Of a DNA stretch of 64,000 bases, positions 11,738 to 22,085 are shown piece by piece. Numbering within the stretch: the stretch's first letter is position 1; each line of letters begins with the position of its first letter. Both the position numbers and the translations under genes were made by a program. The stretch is taken from NCBI GenBank assembly GCA_963556495.2, contig OY747704.1:2469001-2533000 (forward strand). The letters are read 5' to 3'. This DNA is from Valencia hispanica. Its lineage: Eukaryota; Chordata; Actinopteri; Cyprinodontiformes; Valenciidae. The notes below the pieces were generated by a model. That model saw only the letters and a list, made by a program, of their open reading frames with translations. It was not told where the DNA came from and ran no database searches.

Positions 11738-12129
11738 TCAGTGAAGGTGCGCAGCCTCAGTACAGCGACGCTCACGAATATCTTCTATAAAGGAAGATGC
11801 CTCAATCACGCACACGAACAGACATACAGCAAGATCACGAGAGTGGGTCAAGCGCGGCTGCTTTTGGAGTACAACCCCCCCCCCCAAAAAAACTTTCCGG
11901 TCATCGGCTCTAGAATAAACCGGCCGTATGGGAAAACTCCCGAACTTCGCTAAGGTCAGCCCGCCCCTGTTTTGGGGAGGGTTGTCTTCTGAACTCCTTA
12001 AGTCTTTCTTTAAAGTGAGGGTGTTCGTGTCGCCCCTGTGTGCTGCCATCCATAGCAGCAGGTTTCTGACTTCTGACCTTGTCTCCCCGTCTCCTCTCCA
12101 CCTGCACTGGATCTCCTCTCGGTCCGGTG
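11738..12129 (-). other. leader-like sequence of a minus-strand LTR element
   Basis: On the minus strand this follows an LTR-like unit and is GC-rich with a 136-codon open frame (11738-12148) that matches nothing I recognise. A TGGTGAAGACGCC just after the LTR-like end could be a degenerate primer binding site. A run of 11 C (about 11877) interrupts the region. The assignment is weak. Confidence 0.25.
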
Positions 12130-12464
12130 TGGAGGGCGTCTTCACCACCTATTATGGAAATATTATTCAACAAGGATGAGATAGAATTCTTTCTTAGTTC
12201 AACAGCTTTAATTCGGCTTGTTGATCAACAAGGAGTTCAGCCCATACAACATGGCAGATACTGACCTGCTCCCCTCACCCTAACATTTTACTATATATAA
12301 TTGAATAATCTACAGCTCCTCCTCCATATACTAGGTGTCTGACTTCAGTAAGATAGAATAACTATAACCTTGATAGTAGGACGCAGCTCAGTCTTCCTGG
12401 GTCAGAGTGCATATGCTGAGCTCTCACATGTTGATTCAGCATAACAATACATATCTCAGTTAAC
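12130..12464 (-). mobile_element. LTR-like unit on the minus strand
   Basis: Read on the minus strand it starts TGTTAACTGAG and has a TATATATAG box near 12290 and an AATTAAAG signal near 12210. It ends close to the candidate primer site at about 12150. There is no paired copy in the window. It abuts the L1 ORF1 C-terminus, so it appears inserted between L1 ORF1 and the rest of that L1. Confidence 0.35.
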
Positions 12465-12486
12465 AAAGAGACTAACCTTTTAACTC

Positions 12487-13330
12487 CATATCACACCGTA
12501 ACTGGAAACCTTCGCTCCGACATGTCCCTCGTAGCCTCTGCAGCCTTCTGGAATAGCCGGATGGCGTCTTCATAAAAGATCCGCATCTTTGCAGGATATG
12601 GCATCTGAAACTTTAATCGTTTTTTCCTTCAGCACCAATTTGGCCTCGGTGTATTCTTCGCGTTTCTTTAGCACTTCTGCCAGACATTTATGGTCGACAT
12701 AGAAGCGAATGTTGTCATAGTACACTTTCTTTTTCTGCCATGTTCTCTTTATCACCTCTTCTTTGATCTGCCAACTGCCAAACTTGACCACAATTAAACA
12801 AGGTTTTGCCTATGAGCCGGTGGGCTTCGGAGCCAAAGCCCGGTGTGCCATTCAATTTTGAGGTCTCACGGCAGGTCGAGTGAAGTTTTAAGCAAGTTAT
12901 CCAGAAAGCTGGCCATGTCAGTGCCCTCTCTGTTTTCGGGTATTCCGTAAATCCGTAGGTGTTCTCTCCGCGCTCAGGCCTCCTGGTTGATCAGCCTTGC
13001 TTTCAAGTTAGCCTGGCATTGCCTTAGCTGCTTGACTAGCATTGATGCTACTTGAAGTACAGATTCCGTTTCATCTATCTTCACTTCGACTTCATCCAGT
13101 CTGTCGTTTGCCCTCTTTAACTCCTGTTTTATGTAGGAAAGTTGTGCCCTATTGTCTCTTCTGAATTCACAGATTTCGTTGAGGATACTATTCAGGCTAG
13201 CTTCGGGGCTATGATAATGGGTTTACATGTGTTTAGCTTAACCGGAGCTGCTTTGGCTGTGTCTCAAGTCTGGGTCATCTTCTGTCAGAGCCATGTTTAA
13301 TCCACTTCTAGTAGTAACCCTTTTCCTCAT
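12487..13330 (-). pseudogene. L1 ORF1 (RNA-binding protein) remnant
   Basis: L1 ORF1 encodes a trimeric RNA chaperone that coats L1 RNA. On the minus strand I see an N-terminal start-like segment (MRKRVTTRSGLN, near 13320), a coiled coil (IKQELKRANDRLDEVEVKID, 13130-13050), then REHLRIYGIPENREG (the RRM-like entry, near 12950). The C-terminal domain at 12570-12791 has IKEEVIKRTWQKKKVYY, YVDHK and REEYTEAKLVLKEK. Frame changes and deletions occur between the blocks. It lies upstream, in L1 orientation, of the ORF2 pieces at 8545 and 5278, which supports a single dispersed L1. Confidence 0.75.
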
Positions 13331-13817
13331 TCTTTTTAATAAATGCCCACCAAGGTTGACAAAATCTATTTTTGGGGGTTTATTTTTAAAAATCTTTTGG
13401 GAGCTAAAAGTTTAGGCCACCATTCTCTCAGAACCAGAACCGGAACACCTCGGGAATTTGTGTGTTTATTCAGGGGAAAGGCTCTGGGTCAGCTTGACCT
13501 GAGTTGTGGCCCAGCTGAATTATAGCCTTGGCTAACAGGACTTGTTTCCTCGGAGGAATGTTGAGTTGATAAGTTGTTGTGGCATTAATATGACGCACGA
13601 ACTAGGTATAAAAATCTGTGTGGTAATGATAGAAAGGGAGTCTTGCTGGGGTAATTGAGGACGACATAACTGTGTGTCATCAGTTCTTTGTCCTGCTCAG
13701 AGAAGGTATGTAATCTAATAAACCGACAGAGGCTGTATTCCAGAACTGAAGCTGTGTTGACTGTTTTTATCTCCTTAATATCTTGTATGTCAACCCAGAC
13801 CAACAGTACTTAGATAT
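13331..13817 (+). mobile_element. L1 5' leader edge plus LTR-like segment
   Basis: The left ~110 bases continue L1-like sequence. From about 13440 the plus strand shows LTR-type signals: a GTATAAAA box at about 13605, AATAAA at about 13717 and a terminal CCAACA near 13804. No mate copy or target duplication is visible. The following bases carry the ATAT duplicated by the next ERV. Family is unknown. Confidence 0.3.
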
Positions 13818-14242
13818 TGTTGAGAAGGTGTTTTCACTCTAATTTAAAGCCTCTCTTAAAGGAACAGACACACATTTAATTTATTACCCTGGGCTCTCTC
13901 TGAGCTCTCATTTCACCTTCCCGCATGCTCGTTCATTTCTGTAAAAAGGAGCAATAAGAACAACAAACAACAATTATATATTTTAACAGCGAGACATCGT
14001 TCGCTGGACTCAGTTCTAGTAACTGAGCACAGCTTTATCTCAGCATATGGTTTTAATTGAAACAAGAGTTAAAAGGAAACTCCTCCCACATAGATCTTCG
14101 CTCACAGAATGGTCACAGCTTCTTCACACAAGGCACACAGGATGTACCACATTCCTCTTGATTGTTCACTGTTTCTAAATGTTTCCACATGCACTACAGA
14201 ATTAAACCCTCATACAACATTAACAGAATTTCTATCTCTTCA
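13818..14242 (-). repeat. 3' LTR of outer ERV
   Basis: This is the left-hand copy of the 425-bp LTR, preceded on the minus strand by a purine tract. On the minus strand it starts TGAAGAGATAG and ends CTCAACA, with a TATATAA-like box near 13975 and AATAAA near 13885. Confidence 0.85.
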
Positions 14243-14258
14243 TGTCCCTCTTTTGATC
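14243..14258 (-). promoter_or_regulatory. polypurine tract of outer ERV
   Basis: The minus-strand sequence GATCAAAAGAGGGACA lies immediately before the LTR start and would prime plus-strand DNA synthesis. Its position fixes the orientation of the provirus. Confidence 0.65.
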
Positions 14259-15468
14259 TCTTAAATATAAGAGATCACTATATATAAGGAAAAACGTCAG
14301 GCATCACACTTATAGAATCATATCAATTTTGAGTCCTTTTTATCTGGAACTTTCCGAATCAGCAGTCAAGTCATCTTGTTCTGGCCAGGAATTGTGGTCG
14401 TCCGGCTCGCTCTTCTATGACCTAAGGTGAGAGGTTGCCAGCACATCATCTATATGCAGCTAAAGTGTATCTATTCAGTAGCCCTGAGTTTGAAAACTCT
14501 AAGGACTGCACGCAGACCAGAGGATTGTTCTGCCCCATTTGGCAGGGGTCTCAGCTTATTTTCCATCAAACCCTGCTGCCCCAGCTGGGCAGCTCTGTGC
14601 TCCAAGCCGCCCTGCCACCTGAAGGTGCAGGTGTGCTGAAGTTGGAAACCTCTCAGCAGAGGGTTCAAGTAGGTTGTGTGGTCTGCTCCTTGCTGTTCTT
14701 CTCCCGCTCTGGCTTGCTGTTCCTGGATGTCCTCTCAGGGTCGTCCTGACTCCTCAGTGGGAGTGCATTGGCTCCAGCCCATTTCTTTAATATGATTACC
14801 TGAGAGATCGTGGTCTGGTTGGCTGCTGGTCTCTCACCTGGTCAACAAAGCCTAAAAGAAGAGCTTGCAACTAATTTGCTTTTTCTGTTTGCTTTATCCA
14901 TAATTGTATCTGTTTTGGGATTCATTTCTTATGCATTTGTCCTTTCTTTTTTTAAAATCAGATCCCTCACTCACCTTATAGTTTTAACTAGTGCCGCACT
15001 GATCAGCTGCACTAACACTAAATCAAACTATTATCCAGACCGCTTACAAACTAGGTCTATCTGTAGAAAAAGCTAATGGTTTTGCTGTATGTTAATCACA
15101 AAAATCATCATTGACGCAAAGTGCACCCTAAAAATCCTGTATCAAAAGTGAGCAACACTGGAACAACCTAGACCATAAAGAATTTTTCTTCAAAATATAT
15201 AGTAGGGGTTATAATGTAAATAAAAACTTCCAAACAAAGACTAAATGCATAAACATGCCACAAGGTAAGATGAATGGGTTGTGTGCTAAAACAACCAACC
15301 ACACAAAGGTGCCAAAACAGGATGGAAAACAGGAAACATCTGGTCTTTTTGGATTGTGGAAGTGGTATCATGAGCATGACAGACCGGTCAAAAGAAAAAT
15401 ACTTTGCTGCTTTAAAGCTCAACCCCCAGAAAAGGATCAGTCTAATTTTATTCATTTACACTAACAGC
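14259..15468 (-). other. outer ERV 3' internal region, env tail remnant
   Basis: In outer-ERV orientation this lies between the nested ERV and the 3' LTR. A short minus-strand frame at 14340-14414 ends in an acidic, Ser/Asp-rich stretch and a stop, compatible with an Env cytoplasmic tail, but it is only 24 codons. The 96-codon frame at 15168-15455 is hydrophobic. The interior at 14430-14800 is GC-richer and unassigned. No complete gene remains. Confidence 0.3.
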
Positions 15469-16040
15469 TGTTGTATTCTACTTTTTTGAGGCTATTTTTT
15501 ATTATGCAGTACATATGTTTTAATTATATCTTTTTTAAGCTTTAGAAGTAATAGGCCTGTTTATATTATTCAGGGTAGTAAAACATGACTCTGTTACCAG
15601 TATTTTATAGGGTTGAAGGTTTTAAGTAAACAAACTCTTGAGTAAAGATATGAATTGAAAGCAGGGAGGATCAGCTATAACTCTAATTCATGTTACAACC
15701 CAGTTCATGGTACGGTCAGGAGACCTGGAGAAAATAAATGACCTGTCAAGATGTAGAAGGAGGAGAGAGGAGTCATGTGATATGTTCTTTGTTCTTTTGG
15801 AAATAAAAATGGTACAGCCTTGTAGGAGAGCGAGTCAGATCTTGTCTGGCTTCCATCTGCAGGTGCGTCCTTTAAAAACAGATATCTGTTGTTTGTGTGT
15901 GTTGTTGTTACTCTCTGTCTCTCAGTGCTGGGTCTTATTTTGAAACAGTTCGCGCTGGGGTTTTGGAGTTCGGCGCCCCTCCCCTCTCTGAGTAAAAAAA
16001 AAAAGCGAGTTCCAGAGCATACAATTAGAAGAAGCCGACA
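15469..16040 (+). repeat. 5' LTR of inner ERV
   Basis: It is identical in length to the 3' copy. Likely signals are a TTTTATAG box near 15603 and AATAAA at about 15800. The end is GAAGCCGACA, with AAA before the primer site. Differences from the 3' copy are near 15563, 15630, 15990 and 16026. Confidence 0.9.
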
Positions 16041-16043
16041 AAA

Positions 16044-16061
16044 TGGTGGAGGATGCGGGCA
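16044..16061 (+). promoter_or_regulatory. primer binding site of inner ERV
   Basis: TGGTGGAGGATGCGGGCA starts three bases after the LTR. Its first nine bases match the complement of a vertebrate tRNA-Ala 3' end (TGGTGGAGG). The rest matches poorly, so tRNA-Ala is a guess. Confidence 0.5.
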
Positions 16062-17891
16062 TTTGATTTGGTTTTGAGTTTTCTCAGGGCTGGGAGAGAT
16101 TGAGTGTGAGTAATGAGTGTGGCATAACTGATTGATACATGTGTTTGTGGCAATTATAGTGATTTTGTGTTTTTTCTTTGAGTTCAACAGAGAATCGGAG
16201 AGCGACTGGATTGATCCTTGCTAATCAACACCCGGGTGGTTTTGTATCAATCTGGAAAAGCGCTAACACCAAATTAATAGGTATTGATCGATTTAAACGT
16301 TCTCCATTTAATGTTGACGTGTTGTTTTTTTGGTTGAGGGCCGACCGGAGTGTGGACCAGGCTTGAGAGTTGGCCGCTCACTTCCGATGGGACGCTGTCG
16401 GAATCCTCCCAGGCTGGCAAACGGGAAGAGACAGCAGTTTAGAGCCTGTGTGCTCTCTGTTGTCTAGACGGATTCCCTTGGAGAGGCCGGCGTATCTTCC
16501 AAACGCACGTTTGAATTGGATTGTGTTTAAAGGTCCGGCTTTAGGTGGCTCCGGTAGAGGTTAGTGTTTGATGAGATTGTGAAAATTGTTGTTCTTTCTT
16601 TCTCTCGGATGAATGTGTGTGTGATTGGGGAAGTCGCGGTGACGGAAAAAAGGGCTACCAGGTAGCTTTTTGCACTCCGGCCACACATAAACTTCTCATT
16701 TAGGGGAACTAACCGACTGAATCTAAAACCATAATTCCTCTGCGAATCTTAAACGCCTAAACAATGCCCGCGCTTCTTGTATAGACAATAAGCGTAGAAG
16801 CTTGACATTGTAGAGGAATAAGGGAATATCATTTTCAGTCAGCTAAAGTACCACCATAAGTTAGCTTACGGCTAACGCACAGTTTGGATGAGTTTCGCCT
16901 GGAAATAAAGGCGTTCAACCTTGTGCAACTACGTAAACACGTCTAAAGCATTGTCTAACACATATATATAGGACTGTTATTATGGATAACTGGTAGTAAA
17001 CTCTATAGAATATATATAAAATAACTTTTTATGATAACGGAGCGGTCACGTTTGGCTTCCGGTTGAGCTAGGTTGCTCATGATGACACCTAATCTTTGGT
17101 AGCTTAGCTTCCGAACTGTATTTATTTGGCTCGGTTAAACAGTCATTCGAGTATTGATGGCGAAGTGTGGTTTTGTTGGAGGCATTTTGTTCTTGTCTTT
17201 GGTTGGTTTACTTATGAGTACGGTTTGTTAGGTTTAGCATCGTAGTGAAGAATTAGCCATCTGTGCACCGGCGTATTCATTCCGCGGTGTGACCCGGAAG
17301 TTTTATTGGGCCGGACTTTGATCTGTCAGTCCGGCGGAGTTTTTTTTTTTTTTTTTTTTTTGGGAGCAAACAACTGTTGACGATTTTGTGTTGCAAAGCG
17401 AGTTTTAAACGTATTTCTTTTGGTATATGTTTTAATGATAAATAAAAATTGCTTTATATTGGGAGAATTCTATTTCTTCGTGTGTTTCACCGAAGTGTGT
17501 GTCCCGAGTTTTGGCGCAGGCCGGACTCTATTAGGAATTCTTTGATTTTTAGATGAAACGGCAATAATCTCCGTATATAAATAAATTAATGATAAGATAA
17601 ACAGTGCGTTATAAACCTTTTTAGCTTTCCTTCGTTTCGGCTTTGCCTAAAACATTATTAAGGTTAATGTTGCATGAATAAATAATATATAAACTCCTTC
17701 ACTATAAAAAGAAATAAATTAAATAAATAAAAACGGTGCCTGCCTTTACTGTTAACTGCATTAATATTGGGATAAATTTGGGCCTACGAATTGATAGTTT
17801 ATCAATTAAAATAAATAATTTATAAGAGTTAATACAAATAACCTACTTTGTTAAATTTTAATCCATTTTGGATTTTTGTTACAAAAATTCA
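16062..17891 (+). other. long untranslated leader of inner ERV
   Basis: About 1.8 kb between the primer site and the first gag-like codons has no long open frame. It includes a 22-base T run at 17341 and is AT-rich toward 17600-17880. A retroviral leader holds packaging and splice-donor signals, but this one is unusually long. It may contain decayed or foreign sequence. Confidence 0.5.
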
Positions 17892-18642
17892 ATGGCAGCC
17901 GAATACAAATTACTTCCTGCTCCACAGGGACAAAACTGGAGTACTTTAGAATGCCCAATTGTTAATATACATTTCTAAATTATATTCTGTTTTAGTTGAT
18001 AAGCCCGGTAAAAAAGATAAAAACCAGTTCCAGGGCCTTATGACGGCCAGGTGGGCTCGTCATGGTGCCCGAGGGGATTATAAGAGAAGTCTCTCACAGA
18101 ATGTGTTCTGGGGAGGAAAAGTGACAGCTACTAAATTTAGTTAGCAACAAATCAGAATGCACCGATAAATTGTTTTTGGCGTATAATGCTAAATTGATGG
18201 ATGAGATGGAGCAGCACGAACACAGGTTAACTAAAGTTCAGCGACAGATGGATGGGGTGCTGCAGAATCAGGAAAGATTAGCATCTGTGGTAAGGGGTCA
18301 AGCTGCAGACCTTTCAGGGAGTGCCAGCCCCAGTCAACGTGATGAATGTGCAGCGGTTCTACAGGTCAAAAATATGCAGACGTTGGGAGACAAGGGGAGT
18401 GAGGGACCATTTAAGAATACCAGATCTAAGTTGCCATTGGGGGCAAGTGGAGGCCCTAATTTAATGCTTCCTTTAGTGGGAGCATCAGATGGTTCAGTAA
18501 TTTACAAACCATGGAAGATGGCTGACATATCTGCCATCATTCTGCAACTCCCTGCTTTGACTGGTGGAGGAAACTGTTGGATAAATAAATTAAATCAGCT
18601 GACTTCAGGGCAAACTCTAGCGGTGGGGGATTGGAAAGCTAT
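17892..18642 (+). pseudogene. gag remnant of inner ERV
   Basis: Gag would form the virus core. A start-like MAAEYKLLPAPQGQ at 17892 runs into a stop after about 28 codons. Another frame from 18170 carries a helical stretch (HEHRLTKVQRQMDGVLQNQ) and then IYKPWKMADISAIILQLP, which resembles the entry of a gamma-type capsid domain. Shortly after GDWKAIW (about 18642) capsid similarity ends and RT sequence begins in another frame. Hence the rest of capsid, nucleocapsid, protease and the RT fingers have been deleted. Confidence 0.55.
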
Positions 18643-20166
18643 TTGGCTAATGCATTTTTCTGTTTACCGCTCCATCCTTCTGTCAGGGATATTTTTTCAT
18701 TTACATTCAGGGGCAGGAAGCTACGTTATAGTAGGCTTCCGCAGGGTTTTGCTTTATCTCCAGGTATTTTTAATCAGGTGTTGAAGCAGTCATTAAGCAC
18801 TGTACAGCTCCCTCCAGGCTGTGTACTGACCCAATATGTGGACGATTTACTTTTAGCATCCCCTACTGTTGAAAAGTGCATAGCAGCGACTCTAGTTGTG
18901 TTGCAACATTTGGGAAAAGAGGGATTTAAAGTCTCCCGCGATAAGCTTCAGTTGGTCAGGCAGGAAGTCCAGTTCCTGGGGCGAAGGGTGACCGCTCAAG
19001 GGGCTGGACTGACGGACACCCCCAAGAATGCTATTTTGGCCCATTCTAAACCTCTCACTGTTAAATCAATGCTGTCATTTCTGGGACTGACAAATTTTTC
19101 CAGACATTATGTGCCTAATTACACAAACCTTACCACACCACTCAGGGCTCTTGTAAATGCTCATGGTATGAAAAATCTGCATGCTAAATTAGAATGGGAC
19201 ATACCAGCTGAGGAGGCATTTATTAAGTTGAAACAGGCTCTAGCACAAGCAGCTGATTTAGCCACTCCTGACTATACATGTCCATTTTTTATTAACACAT
19301 CAGAAACAGATGGGGTGGTTAATGGGATTTTGTTTCAGAAAAAAGGTGGTCAGAGATACATTCTTATGTATCTTAGCATAAAGCTGCAAGCTATTGAAAT
19401 GAGACAGCCACCTTGCACGAGACATGCAGCAGGAATTGCACACCTAGTGGAGAAAACTTCACACATTGTCAGGGGTTATCCACTTAATATTTTGACATCT
19501 CATGGAGTCATGGCATTGGTTAATTCTGAGACGTTTACTCTTTCTACTTTGCGTCAGCAGCGGATTAGCAGAGTTTTGGAGGCACCAAACATTATTTTTA
19601 CGCATGAAGGAATAAACATGGCTGACCAAATCACCGCCTCTGGGGAGCAGCATGACTGTGTCAGGCTGAATTCTGTTGCTCAAAAAATACGTCCTGATTT
19701 ACGGTCTGATCCCTTACCTACAGATTTTGTGCTCTATACAGATGGTTGTTGTTTCAGAGATGGACAGGGCCAGTTGAGATCAGGTTTTGCAGTTGTTGAG
19801 CAGAATGGAGATTCACTACAGACTGTCGTTTCAGGGAAGCTGGACGGCAAGCTGAGCGCACAGCGTGCTGAGATAAGGGCTCTTATTGAAGCATGCAAAT
19901 GGGGAAGAGATAAAGACGTCACGATTTACACTGATTCGAACTACGGGTTTTCTGTTATACATTATGAATTACCACAGTGGAAGAGAGCAGGTTTTGTTAC
20001 TGCTACTGGTAAACCTGTACACCATCATGCAGATATTATGGAGCTTTTGGATGTTGTACAGTTACCAGCTAACCTCGCTGTTCTTAAGTGTAGGGGTCAC
20101 AGCAAGGCTGACACCGTTGACGCGTGGGGAAATAGGGCGTCATCGAGCGGTCTAATTCAACTTTAA
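18631..20166 (+). pseudogene. pol remnant of inner ERV: RT palm-thumb and RNase H
   Basis: The 511-codon frame begins inside the RT palm. It has ANAFFCLPLHP, SRLPQGFALSP, and the catalytic YVDD box at 18835-18846, then FLGRRV, thumb and connection. RNase H has YTDGCC, AEIRALIEA, TIYTDSN and KCRGHSKA. The first RT catalytic Asp, normally just before L-x-N-A-F-F, is replaced by Tyr at the deletion junction. RNase H ends abnormally after WGNRAS, without the last catalytic Asp. A stop follows and no integrase is present. The frame is long and uninterrupted, consistent with a young copy, but it could not make active RT. Confidence 0.85.
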
Positions 20167-21223
20167 GTTTACAGCTGGCAGAGAACCTCAGGTTTCATCG
20201 CACCCTGACCCGGACCCTCGCAGTGATCATCAGCATCTGAAGGGCCTGGTCTCCTCCTTCCTTCCGACCCCTCTCCTGTCCCTCACGCTGCAGCAGCTCT
20301 CTGCTGACCTGGGAGAATCTCTTTGCAGCGGGTGGTGTCGGTTCTGACTAGGCGGTGTCGACTGCCGAAGCCAGGAGGCGGGGCCTGGCCCACCCAGAAA
20401 ATTGGTTGAAGTTGCTGTAATCATCCAGTGTAATCTATATGTGCAAAAAAAATTGGGCGAGATAAGCAATTTGGACTTGATTTTCTCGAAGAGGGATTGT
20501 ACCGAAGAGAAAAGATCGCAAGAAATCAAACACATTTCACAGCAGGTTTTGACCACCTCACAATCGGTGGGGGAAGCTATTGGAGGCGGGGCCTGTCTGT
20601 GCATTTGTGTTTATTGGGGGAAATGTTCAGTTAATGAAGTAACTGTCATTTCAGTGAGGGCGATCTGCAGAAAAGACAGTAACTTTGGGAAAATAAAGAG
20701 TCCACTGTACTGAATCTTTTCATCACTCTGGTAGCCACCTGCTGCCAGAGAAATAAACAAGAGCAAAGACTAGAGAACAAAATAATAAAGACTGAACACT
20801 TATTAATCATTTTTCTTGTATTTTACAGGTTGTTTAACCAATTTTTATTTACAGGTGCAGATTGCTAGACACTGCCTAAGAGGGTGTGAAAGAATTTTTA
20901 AGTAGTCGATTTGTAAGATTTTTTCTTAATATTCAGTATTTACGGTTTTATAAAACTTTTTTAGTAATAAGATAAAATATTTTAAGGAGTGTTTAAAGTA
21001 TAATCAGGTTGACTGACTACTAATTTTTGTTTTACTTATCCTTTTTTCATTATGATGTGGTTTTTGTAGGATGTTTTTGGGGTTGGTGACAATTGCTAGA
21101 GTTTGCCTTTTACTAAAAGAATATTGAGAATTAGGTTAAAACATAAAAAACAATAATAATAAATTAGAAAAAAATATTGCTTAAAGATAAAGATAAAGAA
21201 AAAAAACAGACACTCTTCTCACT
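20167..21223 (+). other. inner ERV region between pol and env remnants
   Basis: No integrase or Env surface sequence is recognisable. A 104-codon frame (20402-20713) matches nothing I know. The remainder is AT-rich. Integrase and most of Env have been lost here, or this is decayed or acquired sequence. Confidence 0.45.
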
Positions 21224-21487
21224 TTGAATAATCATGTTAGAAAGAGGGACAATTTGTTAAATAATATGTTTGGTAGATGGAAGACTCTGGCAATGTCTAT
21301 AATGGTTTCTTTAGCAGTATTTGTGTCAACTATGGTGTTATGTGGATGTTGTTGTATTCCTTGTATACGTTCTTTGCTCACAAAGTGTATTGAAAAAGCT
21401 GTTGGTGATAATGTGCAAGGTCAATATCTGTTACTCCCTCACATGGAGCCTGAAGGGGAAGTACAGAGGAGTGGTCAATCTATTTGA
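21224..21487 (+). pseudogene. env transmembrane-subunit C-terminus of inner ERV
   Basis: The 87-codon frame shows one long hydrophobic segment (about residues 24-47) ending in a cysteine cluster (CGCCCIPC) and a polar tail of about 35 residues rich in Glu and Gln. It stops just before the polypurine tract. This matches the membrane anchor and cytoplasmic tail of a retroviral Env. The surface subunit, cleavage site and fusion peptide are absent, so it has no entry function. Confidence 0.7.
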
Positions 21488-21496
21488 AAAATAGAT

Positions 21497-21509
21497 TGAA
21501 AGAGGGATT
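21497..21509 (+). promoter_or_regulatory. polypurine tract of inner ERV
   Basis: A purine-rich TGAAAGAGGGATT lies directly before the 3' LTR start at 21510 and would prime plus-strand synthesis. Confidence 0.65.
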
Positions 21510-22081
21510 TGTTGTATTCTACTTTTTTGAGGCTATTTTTTATTATGCAGTACATATGTTTTAATTATATCTTTTTTAAGCTTTAGAAGTAATAGGCCTG
21601 TTCATATTATTCAGGGTAGTAAAACATGACTCTGTTACCAGTATTTTATAGGGTTGAAGGTTTTAAGTAAACAAACTCTTGAGTAAAGTAATGAATTGAA
21701 AGCAGGGAGGATCAGCTATAACTCTAATTCATGTTACAACCCAGTTCATGGTACGGTCAGGAGACCTGGAGAAAATAAATGACCTGTCAAGATGTAGAAG
21801 GAGGAGAGAGGAGTCATGTGATATGTTCTTTGTTCTTTTGGAAATAAAAATGGTACAGCCTTGTAGGAGAGCGAGTCAGATCTTGTCTGGCTTCCATCTG
21901 CAGGTGCGTCCTTTAAAAACAGATATCTGTTGTTTGTGTGTGTTGTTGTTACTCTCTGTCTCTCAGTGCTGGGTCTTATTTTGAAACAGTTCGCGCTGGG
22001 GTTTTGGAGTTCGGCGCCCCTCCCCTCTCTGAGTTAAAAAAAAAAGCGAGTTCCAGAGCATACAATGAGAAGAAGCCGACA
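21510..22081 (+). repeat. 3' LTR of inner ERV
   Basis: This is the second 572-bp LTR, followed by the CAGC target duplication at 22082-22085. It has the same terminal bases and signals as the 5' copy. Confidence 0.9.
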
Positions 22082-22085
22082 CAGC

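Larger units (their letters stand above)
15469..22081 (+). mobile_element. endogenous retrovirus, inner copy, recently inserted and internally deleted
   Basis: The 6,613-bp plus-strand provirus has 572-bp LTRs (15469-16040 and 21510-22081) that both begin TGTTGTATTC and end GCCGACA. The 4-bp duplication CAGC flanks it (15465-15468 and 22082-22085). A 4-bp duplication and a Cys-rich Env tail fit a gamma/epsilon-type retrovirus. I count about five differences between the LTRs (about 0.9%). The inside holds gag, an RT-RNase H fragment and an Env C-terminus. Most of gag, protease, the RT N-terminus, integrase and most of Env are missing, so it could only have moved with help from another virus, or lost these parts after insertion. 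Confidence 0.9.

Noticed and set aside
14471..14749. opposing frames of 65-104 codons suggesting a host exon
   Set aside because: They lie inside the outer ERV boundaries on both strands, with no recognisable domain and no supporting splice structure.
15707..15943. 78-codon frame repeated identically at 21748-21984, looking like a duplicated gene
   Set aside because: It lies wholly within the two LTRs of the inner ERV, so the duplication is the LTR pair and not a gene family.
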